A DNA stretch of 64,000 nucleotides from Theristus sp. LFF4_11 (Eukaryota > Nematoda > Chromadorea > Monhysterida > Xyalidae). The position numbers and the translations under genes were made by a program. The notes beneath the pieces were generated by a model that worked only from the letters and a program-made list of their open reading frames with translations, had not been told where the DNA came from and made no database searches. This document shows positions 22,501 through 28,474 of the stretch, piece by piece. Location of the stretch: NCBI GenBank assembly GCA_030248135.1, contig JASANC010000474.1, forward strand, positions 1 to 64,000. The letters run 5' to 3'. Within the stretch, counting starts at the first letter, position 1, and each line of letters starts with the position of its first letter.

Positions 22501-25500
22501 CGTGCGGCAACGAGTGATCATCAAGAAAAGAAGAACAAGTGATTATCAAGTGGTCGCACATGAAAAAACTAACAACTAACCAGCGCAACAATGAGATTGT
22601 TGCTGCTACGTCTCACTGAACTATCCACTGGTAACCAAAAACTACCCTGAAACAGTTTGCACCGAAACAAATCCAACATCGATTACGTTTTTTCAGCGCC
22701 AAAATCCGTGCAGCCATACAAGCGATCGACCGTGAAGTACGTGCAATGTCAGAAATGTGGCAAATGGCTGCGGTACTCACCGACTTGTTTCAAACATGCT
22801 GACATGCATCTGCCCGAACTGACAAACACAAAACGTTACAACTGCACCGCGTTGCTGGGGCATGGCGATGGTGAGCAAAAATCAAACCACATGCAACCAC
22901 AGTTCATAAAATTACAAAAGCCAAACCTATTTTTGCAGCCAATATGTCAGGCATTTAAGGGACAAAAAAACAGTCTCACTGTGTCCACAAGTGCACTGCA
23001 CTTTCCACAATCAATTTTACAGATGAATATGGCCGGAAATCACGGTGCCAATACGAGACACAAACCTGGGCGGCATTAGTGGAGCACTCACGTCGCAAGC
23101 ATGGCCACAGACGCAAGAGCAATTTTTCCTATGTCGACAACTCCGATATTGTGCTGCCGTACTTGGAGCAGTTACGAGAGCAGTGTTTTCCAGGTGAGAA
23201 TCGCTTTACGTAACTGATTAAACCGGTTTTATAAAGTGCAAGAACCACTAAATAAGCGCATCCTTTTCAAATAAAGTTCTTCTCAAACTACCACGAAAGT
23301 TACGAAGTGAAGGGCCATTTCGACTATTATCAGGTTACAGTGTGGCCGAATAAATAAGGTGGTCCTTGTCGTCCCAATCAAGGTGAAAGTGATCACAGAC
23401 TAAAAGTTGTGTTCGTAAAAAGGTATTTGCCGACGGCGTGTGGTGCAATGGATAAAGCATGAGCAGAAAAGCAAGAACGAATAAAATCCAAAAAACAATG
23501 AATTTCATACAGAATTGACTTTCTTTTATTCAAATTTCGCGCGCTCCTCGCACCCCAAAAAAGATGCCGTATTTATTCGGCCATACCGTAAACATGTGTT
23601 CAATAGTTCGTTCGTGTCTAAGTACAGTAGATTCGGTAGCTACCGTTGTTCTACGTACAGTAGATACGGTTGCTACCGTTGTTTTAAGTATGGTAGATAC
23701 GGTAGCTACCGTTGTTCTACGTACAGTAGATACGGTAGCTACCGTTGTTCTACGTACAGTAGATACGGTAGCTACCGTTGTTTTAAGTATGGTAGATACC
23801 GTAGCTACTGTTGTTGTAAGTACGGTAGATACGGTAGCTACTGTTGTTCTAAGTACAGTAGATACGGTAGCTACTAGCTACCGTTGTTCTAAGTACAGTA
23901 GATACGGTAGCTACCGTTGTTCTAAGTACAGTAGATACGGTAGCTACTAGCTACCGTTGTTCTAAGTACAGTAGATACGGTAGCTACCGTTGTTCTACGT
24001 ACAGTAGATACGGTAGCTACCGTTGTTTTAAGTATGGTAGATACGGTAGCTACCGTTGTTCTACGTACAGTAGATACGGTAGCTACCGTTGTTCTACGTA
24101 CAGTAGATACGGTAGCTACCGTTGTTTTAAGTATGGTAGATACCGTAGCTACTGTTGTTGTAAGTACGGTAGATACGGTAGCTACTGTTGTTCTAAGTAC
24201 AGTAGATACGGTAGCTACTAGCTACCGTTGTTCTAAGTACAGTAGATACGGTAGCTACCGTTGTTCTAAGTACAGTAGATACGGTAGCTACTAGCTACCG
24301 TTGTTCTAAGTACAGTAGATTCGGTAGCTACCGTTGTTCTACGTACAGTAGATACGGTTGCTACCGTTGTTTTAAGTATGGTAGATACGGTAGCTACCGT
24401 TGTTCTACGTACAGTAGATACGGTAGCTACCGTTGTTCTACGTACAGTAGATACGGTAGCTACCGTTGTTTTAAGTATGGTAGATACCGTAGCTACTGTT
24501 GTTGTAAGTACGGTAGATACGGTAGCTACTGTTGTTCTAAGTACAGTAGATACGGTAGCTACTAGCTACCGTTGTTCTAAGTACAGTAGATACGGTAGCT
24601 ACCGTTGTTCTAAGTACAGTAGATACGGTAGCTACTAGCTACCGTTGTTCTAAGTACAGTAGATACGGTAGCTACCGTTGTTCTACGTACAGTAGATACG
24701 GTAGCTACCGTTGTTTTAAGTATGGTAGATACCGTAGCTACTGTTGTAGTAAGTACAGTAGATACGGTAGCTACCGTTGTTCTAAGTACAGTAGATACGG
24801 TATCTATCGTTGTTCAACTGCAGATTTTCCAGGGCCACACGAGCACCTGAATGCCGAAACACCAGCGCAAAAAGGCTGCAAAGCGCGTTACTTTCGCTGC
24901 ACGAAATGCGACGCGCGCGTGCGTGCCAAGACGGGCATGCGAATGCACGTCCAGCATTTTCACTTGCCACCCGACAAATTCAAATTTCGATGTGCGTACC
25001 CGCTGCGAAAGGAACACGAAAGTGAGGGTGAGTGGAATGGGATGAGCTCTTATTGTTTTTTTAAGATTGAGTTGAGTTTTCCTGCGAAGTCGAAGTTTTA
25101 TACCCACCAAAAGGTGGTGCCACTTTCCGGGCATCCATCCATCAATTATCATGATGCATTTCAGCTGCACGATGCGGCTTCGCGACCAACCACTGTCGCA
25201 CGATTCTCGCTCATATCACGCAGACGCACGGTCTCGCCACGAACGACGACGCGCAGGCGTACAAGGAGAACCTCGAGCACGAGGTGGCGCCGCTCATCAA
25301 CCAGCTGATACTGGAGTGCTTTCCGAACGCGCCGAAGCGAGTCAAACCGGATGTTGGCGCGAAAACAGCGACCGAATACAAATCGCAGCAGAAATCGACC
25401 GAGGAAATGGTCGACAGCAGTGGCGACGAGTTTGAGCGAAACGCTCTGGCCGAACAGATGGACATCGATCGTTTGGGTGAGTGAGCGTGCGTTGTTGTTC

Positions 25501-26721
25501 TGTGCTGCCGCTGCGCACAGTGTGGCACCAGTTCAGCCTCCGCCCGACTGCACAGGAGCGGTCGTTTTTCGCTGATCCTCAGAACGCGAAGGCTCGCTCG
25601 GACGCTGGTGCATGTTAAGACGGAAGCGTTGTGTGTGCTTGTGCAGTGCTTGTTTGTCTGAACGCGGTGCACTTTCGTTGACGCGTTGTTTCAATTTCAA
25701 TCTATCGTTGCACGTTCGCACGCAAACAAACACACTGGCAGGCGCACACACGGCGGGACACTGCGCACGTGGTCGCGTGTATGCCCCTTGCTGTGTGTCT
25801 GTTTGTAACTGGGCGAATTCATACATTCGTTGCACAATCTTCTGATGATTTTCGACTGGAACATTTTGTGTCGGTCTTTTTTGCCGGTGCACCGGTATCA
25901 CGCTCGAAAAATCGATCTGAAAACATTGAAGTCGTGTTTTGATTGGTTTTTGAAACATTTGAAATTGATTATTTAAGAGTGGTGATTTTCCAACCCAGTT
26001 CCACCGGCAAAAAGTGAGCGTCAAAAGCGGAAACGCACAAAGTCGCCGGTGCGAACGACAGTCAGTGCAAATGTGTACGACCAAGGCGCCTACTGCTACT
26101 GTGGACGAGTGAGAAAAAGATTTTGCATTTTTTTTAATTTAATTTATTTGTTTGCGCGCCGGTTCCGGAAACCCTAAGGTTGGTACCAAACTCCGGCGGA
26201 AACGGGCAATACTGCCCCGAGCCCAATTTACCCTCGGCTCTGGAGGGACTAGACCATTAGATCTTGTTAGGTCACTTTAGTTTCATCATGGTGTGTCTTG
26301 TCCGCAGCGAGGTTCGAACTTTCCACCTACTGAACGGCAGGCGAAAGCCCTACACCTGCGCTACAGACGCGACAATTGTTTTATTTGTGATTTTTACGGA
26401 GGGTTATTTGCTGGACACAGGTGATTGATTGGACTCCAGCACAGTGAAACATCACACAGTGAAAATAGCTTTGAGTGGTTTTACAGCACCATTCCAAAGA
26501 CAAACATCGCTGTGAATTGTTAACACTGTTGTGCGCTGCTGATTGGTTGATGTGCACCATGCTGCACCAAACACTGTGCATTTGAATTCCAGCAAGCATA
26601 CGGCGAGTTGATAGGTTGCTACAACGACAACTGCAAGATTGGATGGTTTCACTTGGGCTGTGTTGGCTTGACCGCCGCACCGGAAGGCGAGTGGTTTTGT
26701 GCCGATTGCAGGAAATCGTGA
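7176..26721 (+). CDS. Giant multi-exon zinc-finger / PHD-finger protein
   Basis: I infer one gene of about 34 exons. It opens with an acidic Ser/Gln-rich leader (first in-frame ATG 7,237), a CCGQ/C2H2 module, an RHVF block, a SUMO-motif exon and a linker. It continues with eleven A/B finger pairs, one further SUMO-motif exon and two small linkers, and closes with a basic linker and an ING-type PHD finger. Almost all internal exons are symmetric phase 1-1, each has plausible AG and GT borders, and the frame has no stop from 7,237 to 26,721. AATAAA lies at 26,982. The PHD type suggests binding to histone H3 tails (methyl-lysine 4 in ING proteins), and the fingers and SUMO motifs suggest a chromatin scaffold. 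No whole-length family is recognised. It could instead be two genes, and transcript support is absent here. Confidence 0.65.
7662..9704 (-). mobile_element. Complete non-autonomous Helitron
   Basis: Read on the minus strand the element starts TCTATAATACTAAAA at 9,704 and ends with the hairpin CCGTGCCGTAGGCACGG, nine bases, then CTAG at 7,662. It is flanked by A on the 5' side and T on the 3' side. These are the established Helitron hallmarks (5' TC, 3' hairpin 10-12 nt before CTRR, insertion between A and T, no target duplication). The interior has no Rep/helicase coding and consists of degenerate tandem units around gatcagcaaca and caatctt. It sits in the intron between the two halves of a C2H2 finger. 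Confidence 0.85.
9766..9843 (+). CDS. Second half of the split C2H2 finger, unit 2
   Basis: A 26-codon exon (phase 0-0) between gtgaactttcag and gttcg encodes LCWTQMSTEMQMDLHMKFRH. Joined to ...YECQ from 7,521 it gives C-x2-C-x12-H-x4-H. It aligns residue for residue with exon 3,564-3,638. It is separated from its partner by a 2.2-kb intron that contains the Helitron. Confidence 0.75.
10139..10420 (+). CDS. RHVF-module exon of unit 2
   Basis: Phase 0-0 exon between cgtttcag and the strong donor gtgagc. It encodes RHVFSADDAKEELLYELVEDLRT, nearly the same as exon 3,934-4,158, then a Pro/Ser/Thr-rich, His-containing tail likely to be disordered. Helical DN/DD...L..L...L pattern; function unknown. 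Confidence 0.65.
10676..11332 (+). CDS. Disordered exons with sumoylation site (10676-10930, 11218-11332)
   Basis: Exon 10676-10930 (85 codons, phase 0-0) is Pro/Ser/Val-rich and ends LMHVKTEP, a sumoylation consensus at the splice junction. Exon 11218-11332 (phase 0-1) is Ser/Pro-rich (SSPSLPGSGSDPG) and converts the frame to phase 1 for the finger array, as the linker at 481-568 does. No SUMO-interaction motif is seen in this copy. Confidence 0.6.
11510..12005 (+). CDS. Finger pair 1 (exons 11510-11653, 11859-12005)
   Basis: Type A: CRVCGQTVPL...H-x3-H then RYNC; the donor chosen is gtaaag, which keeps phase 1. Type B: QQCTFVGNDQQ...H-x4-H and AECF before gtgtgc. The type-B tail lacks the final Pro of CFP and is short. 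The two exons together form one C2H2 finger and a second finger whose first cysteine comes from the A exon. Confidence 0.65.
12089..12319 (+). mobile_element. MITE family 1, copy 1 (CRE-bearing)
   Basis: About 230 bp with imperfect terminal inverted repeats: TTATTCAAACGTGTCC...TGACGTCATTT on the left, and AAACGTGTCC...AATGACGTCA read from the right. Each end carries a palindromic TGACGTCA, the cAMP-response-element core. Other copies: 34,811-35,041 (inverted) and 58,107-58,234 (truncated). No coding capacity. Confidence 0.75.
12422..13037 (+). CDS. Finger pair 2 (exons 12422-12574, 12819-13037)
   Basis: Type A: QCRCRLCNRLVG...H-x3-H, RYRCRAGCG. Type B: RKLRCTFRAENRNQ..H-x4-H, followed by a longer, more acidic tail ending LCFPKF. 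Both exons are phase 1-1 with cgttgcag/gtgcgt and gttttgcag/gttggt borders. Confidence 0.7.
13346..13440 (+). mobile_element. Hairpin MITE family 2, copy 1
   Basis: An almost perfect palindrome of about 95 bp: AAGCGG..TTCATGAAGCA..TATTT at the left and AAATACTGCTTCATGAA..CCGCTT at the right, with GCGTGGCT / AGCTACGCG in the centre. It can fold as one hairpin. Same family: 19,140-19,222, 20,131-20,223 and 53,235-53,328. Confidence 0.8.
13777..14064 (+). CDS. SUMO-motif exon 2 of the giant gene
   Basis: A 288-nt exon, phase 1-1, between gttcag and gttagg. It encodes SSQVKQELGDDDEDNE (a sumoylation consensus followed by acids, the negatively charged form), then ESPIVLVSDTEENE (SUMO-interaction motif) and VTVLSSDSESLSD, a second plausible interaction motif with phosphorylatable serines. 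Unlike the phase 0-0 SUMO exons of units 0 and 1, this one has adopted the phase 1-1 of the finger array. Confidence 0.7.
14479..15885 (+). CDS. Finger pair 3 (exons 14479-14622, 15655-15885)
   Basis: Type A: LRCAKCAWVPA...H-x3-H, ARYRCKLPL. Type B: TPCTYTCNNVRN..H-x5-H, CENAAVQPHLDQL, RQCY, in which CFP has become CYK. The donor at 15,886 (gtcggt) gives phase 1. The roughly 1-kb intron between them holds the foldback element. Confidence 0.65.
14763..15508. mobile_element. Foldback element with arms of 15-bp repeats
   Basis: The left arm (14,763-14,930) is a tandem array of GGTCGATCCGGTACC with one CTGGCAATTTTCTAGGGC spacer. The right arm (15,365-15,508) is the same array in inverse orientation (GGTACCGGATCGACC), including the inverted spacer. 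The roughly 435-bp centre is AT-rich and non-coding. Long inverted arms built of short tandem repeats are the hallmark of foldback transposons. No target duplication could be fixed. Confidence 0.7.
16354..16625 (+). CDS. Two small linker exons (16354-16440, 16536-16625)
   Basis: Both are phase 1-1 with good borders (tatttccag/gtaagg and cgttcag/gtaaga). The first is basic (RLRASVKRNMRESK) and the second contains LDHQLLQRHDCTSPEERTEQ. Neither has a complete finger. They sit between finger pairs 3 and 4, and skipping either would keep the frame. Confidence 0.55.
16800..17535 (+). CDS. Finger pair 4 (exons 16800-16934, 17314-17535)
   Basis: Type A: VQCALCGWLTPARF...H-x3-H, RYQCSL. Type B: VACQFAHNLHERM..H-x4-H, RENKHLLWPYLEQL, ADCFPG. 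Both phase 1-1 (gatttcag/gtgcac; cacacag/gtaagg). A run of about 16 G follows in the next intron near 17,571. Confidence 0.7.
17752..18551 (+). CDS. Finger pair 5 (exons 17752-17952, 18360-18551)
   Basis: Type A: VAFCQKCDFATASS...H-x4-H, SYFHC. Its donor is ambiguous: gttggt at 17,953 keeps phase 1, whereas the better-looking gtgaaa at 17,957 would not. Type B: APCEFKTNEHR..H-x4-H, YQDNTAALSAI, RQCFP, donor gtatgc. Confidence 0.65.
18786..19649 (+). CDS. Finger pair 6 (exons 18786-19061, 19404-19649)
   Basis: Type A starts with about 50 acidic Thr/Ser/Glu-rich residues, then VHKCVKCSWSGKNEL..H-x3-H, PYQC. Type B: STCDWSGSSQAAF..H-x4-H, CRSNMVALKPHL, ECFPQ. All borders are phase 1. It is the first pair of a six-exon block repeated at 21,534-25,476; its counterpart is finger pair 9. 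Confidence 0.75.
19140..19222 (+). mobile_element. Hairpin MITE family 2, copy 2 (left arm degraded)
   Basis: The right arm AAATACTGCTTCATGAA is intact. The left arm is shortened and diverged (gttcatggtattttagtgacgcg). It lies in the intron between the A and B exons of pair 6. Confidence 0.65.
19869..20444 (+). CDS. Finger pair 7 (exons 19869-20036, 20274-20444)
   Basis: Type A: VQCMLCQKWLRYST...H-x3-H, RYECTV, a classical C-x2-C-x12-H-x3-H spacing. Type B: LETRCTYGTQTWAHF..H-x4-H, HKDNSDVVLPFLETL, ERCFPG. Nearly identical in plan and sequence to pair 10 (22,697-23,193), showing recent duplication. A hairpin MITE occupies the intron. Confidence 0.75.
20131..20223 (+). mobile_element. Hairpin MITE family 2, copy 3
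   Basis: AGCGGCGTTCATGAAGCAG at the left and CTGCTTCATGAATGCCGCTT at the right pair over about 40 bases. It lies in the short intron between the exons of finger pair 7. The equivalent intron of pair 10 lacks it, so insertion followed the block duplication, or the copy was lost there. Confidence 0.8.
20636..21311 (+). CDS. Finger pair 8 (exons 20636-20839, 21087-21311)
   Basis: Type A: HVRCAKCGDRVLRVV...H-x4-H, FRYSCAYP. Type B: APCGFTAKHSNAIL..HITQTH, YTENHEHQARALVNKL, LECFP, then an acidic Glu/Asp/Met-rich tail. Phase 1 throughout, with ctttgcag/gtgagt and gttgcag/gtgagt borders. Counterpart of pair 11. Confidence 0.75.
21534..22424 (+). CDS. Finger pair 9 (exons 21534-21899, 22197-22424)
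   Basis: The A exon is the longest in the array (366 nt). About 75 Ser/Asp/Glu-rich residues precede VHKCGKCSWSGKAEH..H-x3-H, PYECTAP. Type B: VACKWAGNSYSAFLGHF..H, CRNNFDTLKPKLEQL, QHCFPEE, then a Ser-rich tail. Clear paralogue of pair 6. Confidence 0.75.
22697..23193 (+). CDS. Finger pair 10 (exons 22697-22870, 23023-23193)
   Basis: Type A: VQCQKCGKWLRYSP...H-x3-H, RYNCTA. Type B: KSRCQYETQTWAALVEH..H, YVDNSDIVLPYLEQL, EQCFPG. Borders ttttttcag/gtgagc and attttacag/gtgaga, phase 1. Close paralogue of pair 7 in both exons. Confidence 0.8.
23617..24815 (+). repeat. 33-bp minisatellite with 344-bp higher-order period
   Basis: About 36 units of GTTGTTCTAAGTACAGTAGA + TACGGTAGCTACC (33 bp). 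Variants (ctacg for ctaag, tttaagtatgg, ctgttgttgtaag, and an extra CTAGCTAC) recur in the same order with a spacing of 344 bp, for example 24,034 and 24,378. The array lies in the intron between finger pairs 10 and 11 and ends just before the acceptor of exon 24,833. Because 33 is a multiple of three, long open frames occur by chance; I do not treat them as genes. Confidence 0.9.
24833..25476 (+). CDS. Finger pair 11 (exons 24833-25027, 25165-25476)
   Basis: Type A: YFRCTKCDARVRAKTG..H-x4-H, FKFRCAYP. Type B: ARCGFATNHCRTIL..HITQTH, YKENLEHEVAPLINQL, LECFP, then about 50 charged residues ending EQMDIDRLG. The A exon begins directly after the minisatellite (ttttccag). Close paralogue of pair 8 and the last zinc pair before the PHD finger. 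Confidence 0.75.
25999..26721 (+). CDS. C-terminal ING-type PHD finger (exons 25999-26108, 26593-26721)
   Basis: Exon 25999-26108 (phase 1-0) gives a basic stretch ERQKRKRTKSPVR, resembling a nuclear localisation signal, then AYCYCGR. Exon 26593-26721 (43 codons) gives AYGELIGCYNDNCKIGWFH, LGCVGL, EGEWFCADCRKS and TGA. The spliced Cys4-His-Cys3 pattern is complete: C-x-C, C-x4-C, H-x2-C, C-x2-C. Y/G-E-L/M-I-G-C, W-F-H and G-x-W-F/Y-C are diagnostic of ING-family PHD fingers, which read H3K4 methylation. The intron splits the domain after the first two cysteines, and a SINE sits inside it. Confidence 0.9.
26128..26373 (-). mobile_element. tRNA-derived SINE
   Basis: On the minus strand the 5' part reads like a tRNA: TAGCGCAGGTGTAG resembles box A and AGTTCGAACC is a box B. 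About 140 bp of unrelated body follow, and the element ends in an A-rich tail (aaataaattaaattaaaa). It lies in the intron of the PHD finger. The missing acceptor and anticodon stems show it is not a working tRNA gene. Confidence 0.75.
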
Positions 26722-26981
26722 TTTATGTGGAAATTTTTAGTTTAGTGAGTCGCTATTCATAGTCTGGTTTAGGTTCGAAAGCTGTGGTTCTGAAATCTGA
26801 ACTTTTTTCTATTCAAATTTCAATTGCCCCATGTTTTTTGAATGTTTTCCTGTTCTTGAATTTCCGTCAAGTTTGTTGGTGGGGCAAGTTTGTGTCCGTC
26901 TGTCTAACTGAACGTGTAGTCCAGTTTGTGTGTTTGACCCGTGTGAGCTTGGCTTTTCTATTTGATTCTGTGTTTCTTAAC

Positions 26982-26987
26982 AATAAA
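26982..26987 (+). terminator. Polyadenylation signal AATAAA
   Basis: AATAAA lies 261 nt downstream of the PHD stop codon and is followed by a T/G-rich stretch (gttcttgtgtatgtgcttcttc). It is the likely 3' end of the giant zinc-finger gene. Confidence 0.6.
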
Positions 26988-28474
26988 TGCGTTCTTGTGT
27001 ATGTGCTTCTTCAATGTTTTGAAACATCACTTCGCTTTTACATTTCAATTTAAGAACGTAAAAATGTGCATTACACCGCCACCAAAAAAAACCACAGCAG
27101 TTTTCCAGCGCATGAAACGTTTGGAATTTTAATAAAAACTTATATCATAGATAAATATAAACATCAGGTAATTAGAAACATGAAGCGTACCATTAAAAAA
27201 AGAACCCGCAATCTTTTCACGTGCGTGTCAAAACCAATCCGAGACGAGACTTGTAAAAAAGGCAAACATGACAGCAAGATGCAGATTGTAATTTCACATT
27301 CATTCCGAGCCATCCAATGTGGAGGATTGATTACTGATTTCCTCAACATTCAGCAAATTCACAACAGCACAAAACAACAACAACAAAAGTTATTTTGTAA
27401 AATCACAGAAATAACGCAGCAGACCAAACCAGAAAAACTATACAAATCATGAACATAATGCTGAAAACGGCACAGAAAACACTGGCTGCTGTTATCTTGT
27501 AGAATGGTTTGCAAAAAAACTAGAAACGAACTAAACTACAAGCGAACTGAACTGAGAACCGTCACGTGACACGCCATCATTCCAGCCAATGGCGTATCTC
27601 TCGTCTGAATACCCATGTTTTGCACAAAAATCAAACGAAAACAACAAAGAGACCGAATGTACGCAGTCAATCAATGGTGGCAATTGTGTGGCTGGAGTCA
27701 TTGATTTCTTCATAGTCGTGGCGTCTTGCACCACCCGGCAATTTCGACATCAACCAAAGCCAACATCTGCATCGAAAATACTCTTTTATTGTTTAGTGAG
27801 TTTCTGTCCGGTTTGTCCTCAAGTCATCCATTCCAATTGTGAAAATTAGATGCATCTCAATTCTCAGTGCTGGCTGCTGGTGCGATAACAACACAAGCAA
27901 TGTGCTCGATTGATGTATGCAGCCAATCAGGCAATCGCACAACTTATTTGTCAATCAGTAAAGCTAACCTAAGCTTATTATTTGGTGCCACAAATGCACA
28001 AATGCTATCCCAAATTCTGCCATTTTCCCTTCGTGCCCATACGCAACCTTGGCACCCTGATTTGCATTGCTGGAATCGACATATGTCGGTCGCGTGGCTC
28101 CAACCGTAGCTGTTCATCACATTCCTTGCCCATGAACGAACGCATCGGGGTCACTTCGGCGTCCGGTGTGTACCGGTCCTGAAAACGTTTTTTTTTTCAA
28201 AAAAGTTCTGGCATTTTTGAGACATTCATTGTTCGTTGGTAATTTTCTTGAATGACAGTCTCAAACCGAATACAATACAAGCGGGATGTGCAGTTTTGTT
28301 GTTCGACCTAAGAATGTTTCAGCCAACCAACAAATAAAACATGATCTGAAAAACAACTAATACTGTGGTCTTGCAAAACTTGAAAATCTATTTTTCAGAA
28401 AAAAATGGAATTTTGTGTGACGACCTTATATGTGGGAGGGCAGGGAGTCTTATAAAACGAAGATCAGGAACGGA
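26988..28474. other. Intergenic region between convergent genes
   Basis: This separates the 3' end of the plus-strand zinc-finger gene from the 3' end of the minus-strand mucolipin gene. No conserved protein motif, RNA gene or repeat family was recognised. The open frames here are short and of low quality. Confidence 0.5.

Noticed and set aside
23430..23465. tRNA-like segment gtggtgcaatggataaagca
   Set aside because: Only a D-arm-like piece is present with no T-arm downstream.
23515..24638. Long open frames of Tyr/Ser/Gly/Arg or Val/Asp/Thr repeats
   Set aside because: They come from the 33-bp minisatellite, whose unit length is a multiple of three; there are no splice links or start context.
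26300..26373. Functional tRNA gene on the minus strand
   Set aside because: Box A and B are present, but the acceptor and anticodon stems do not pair and an A-tailed body follows; it fits a SINE.
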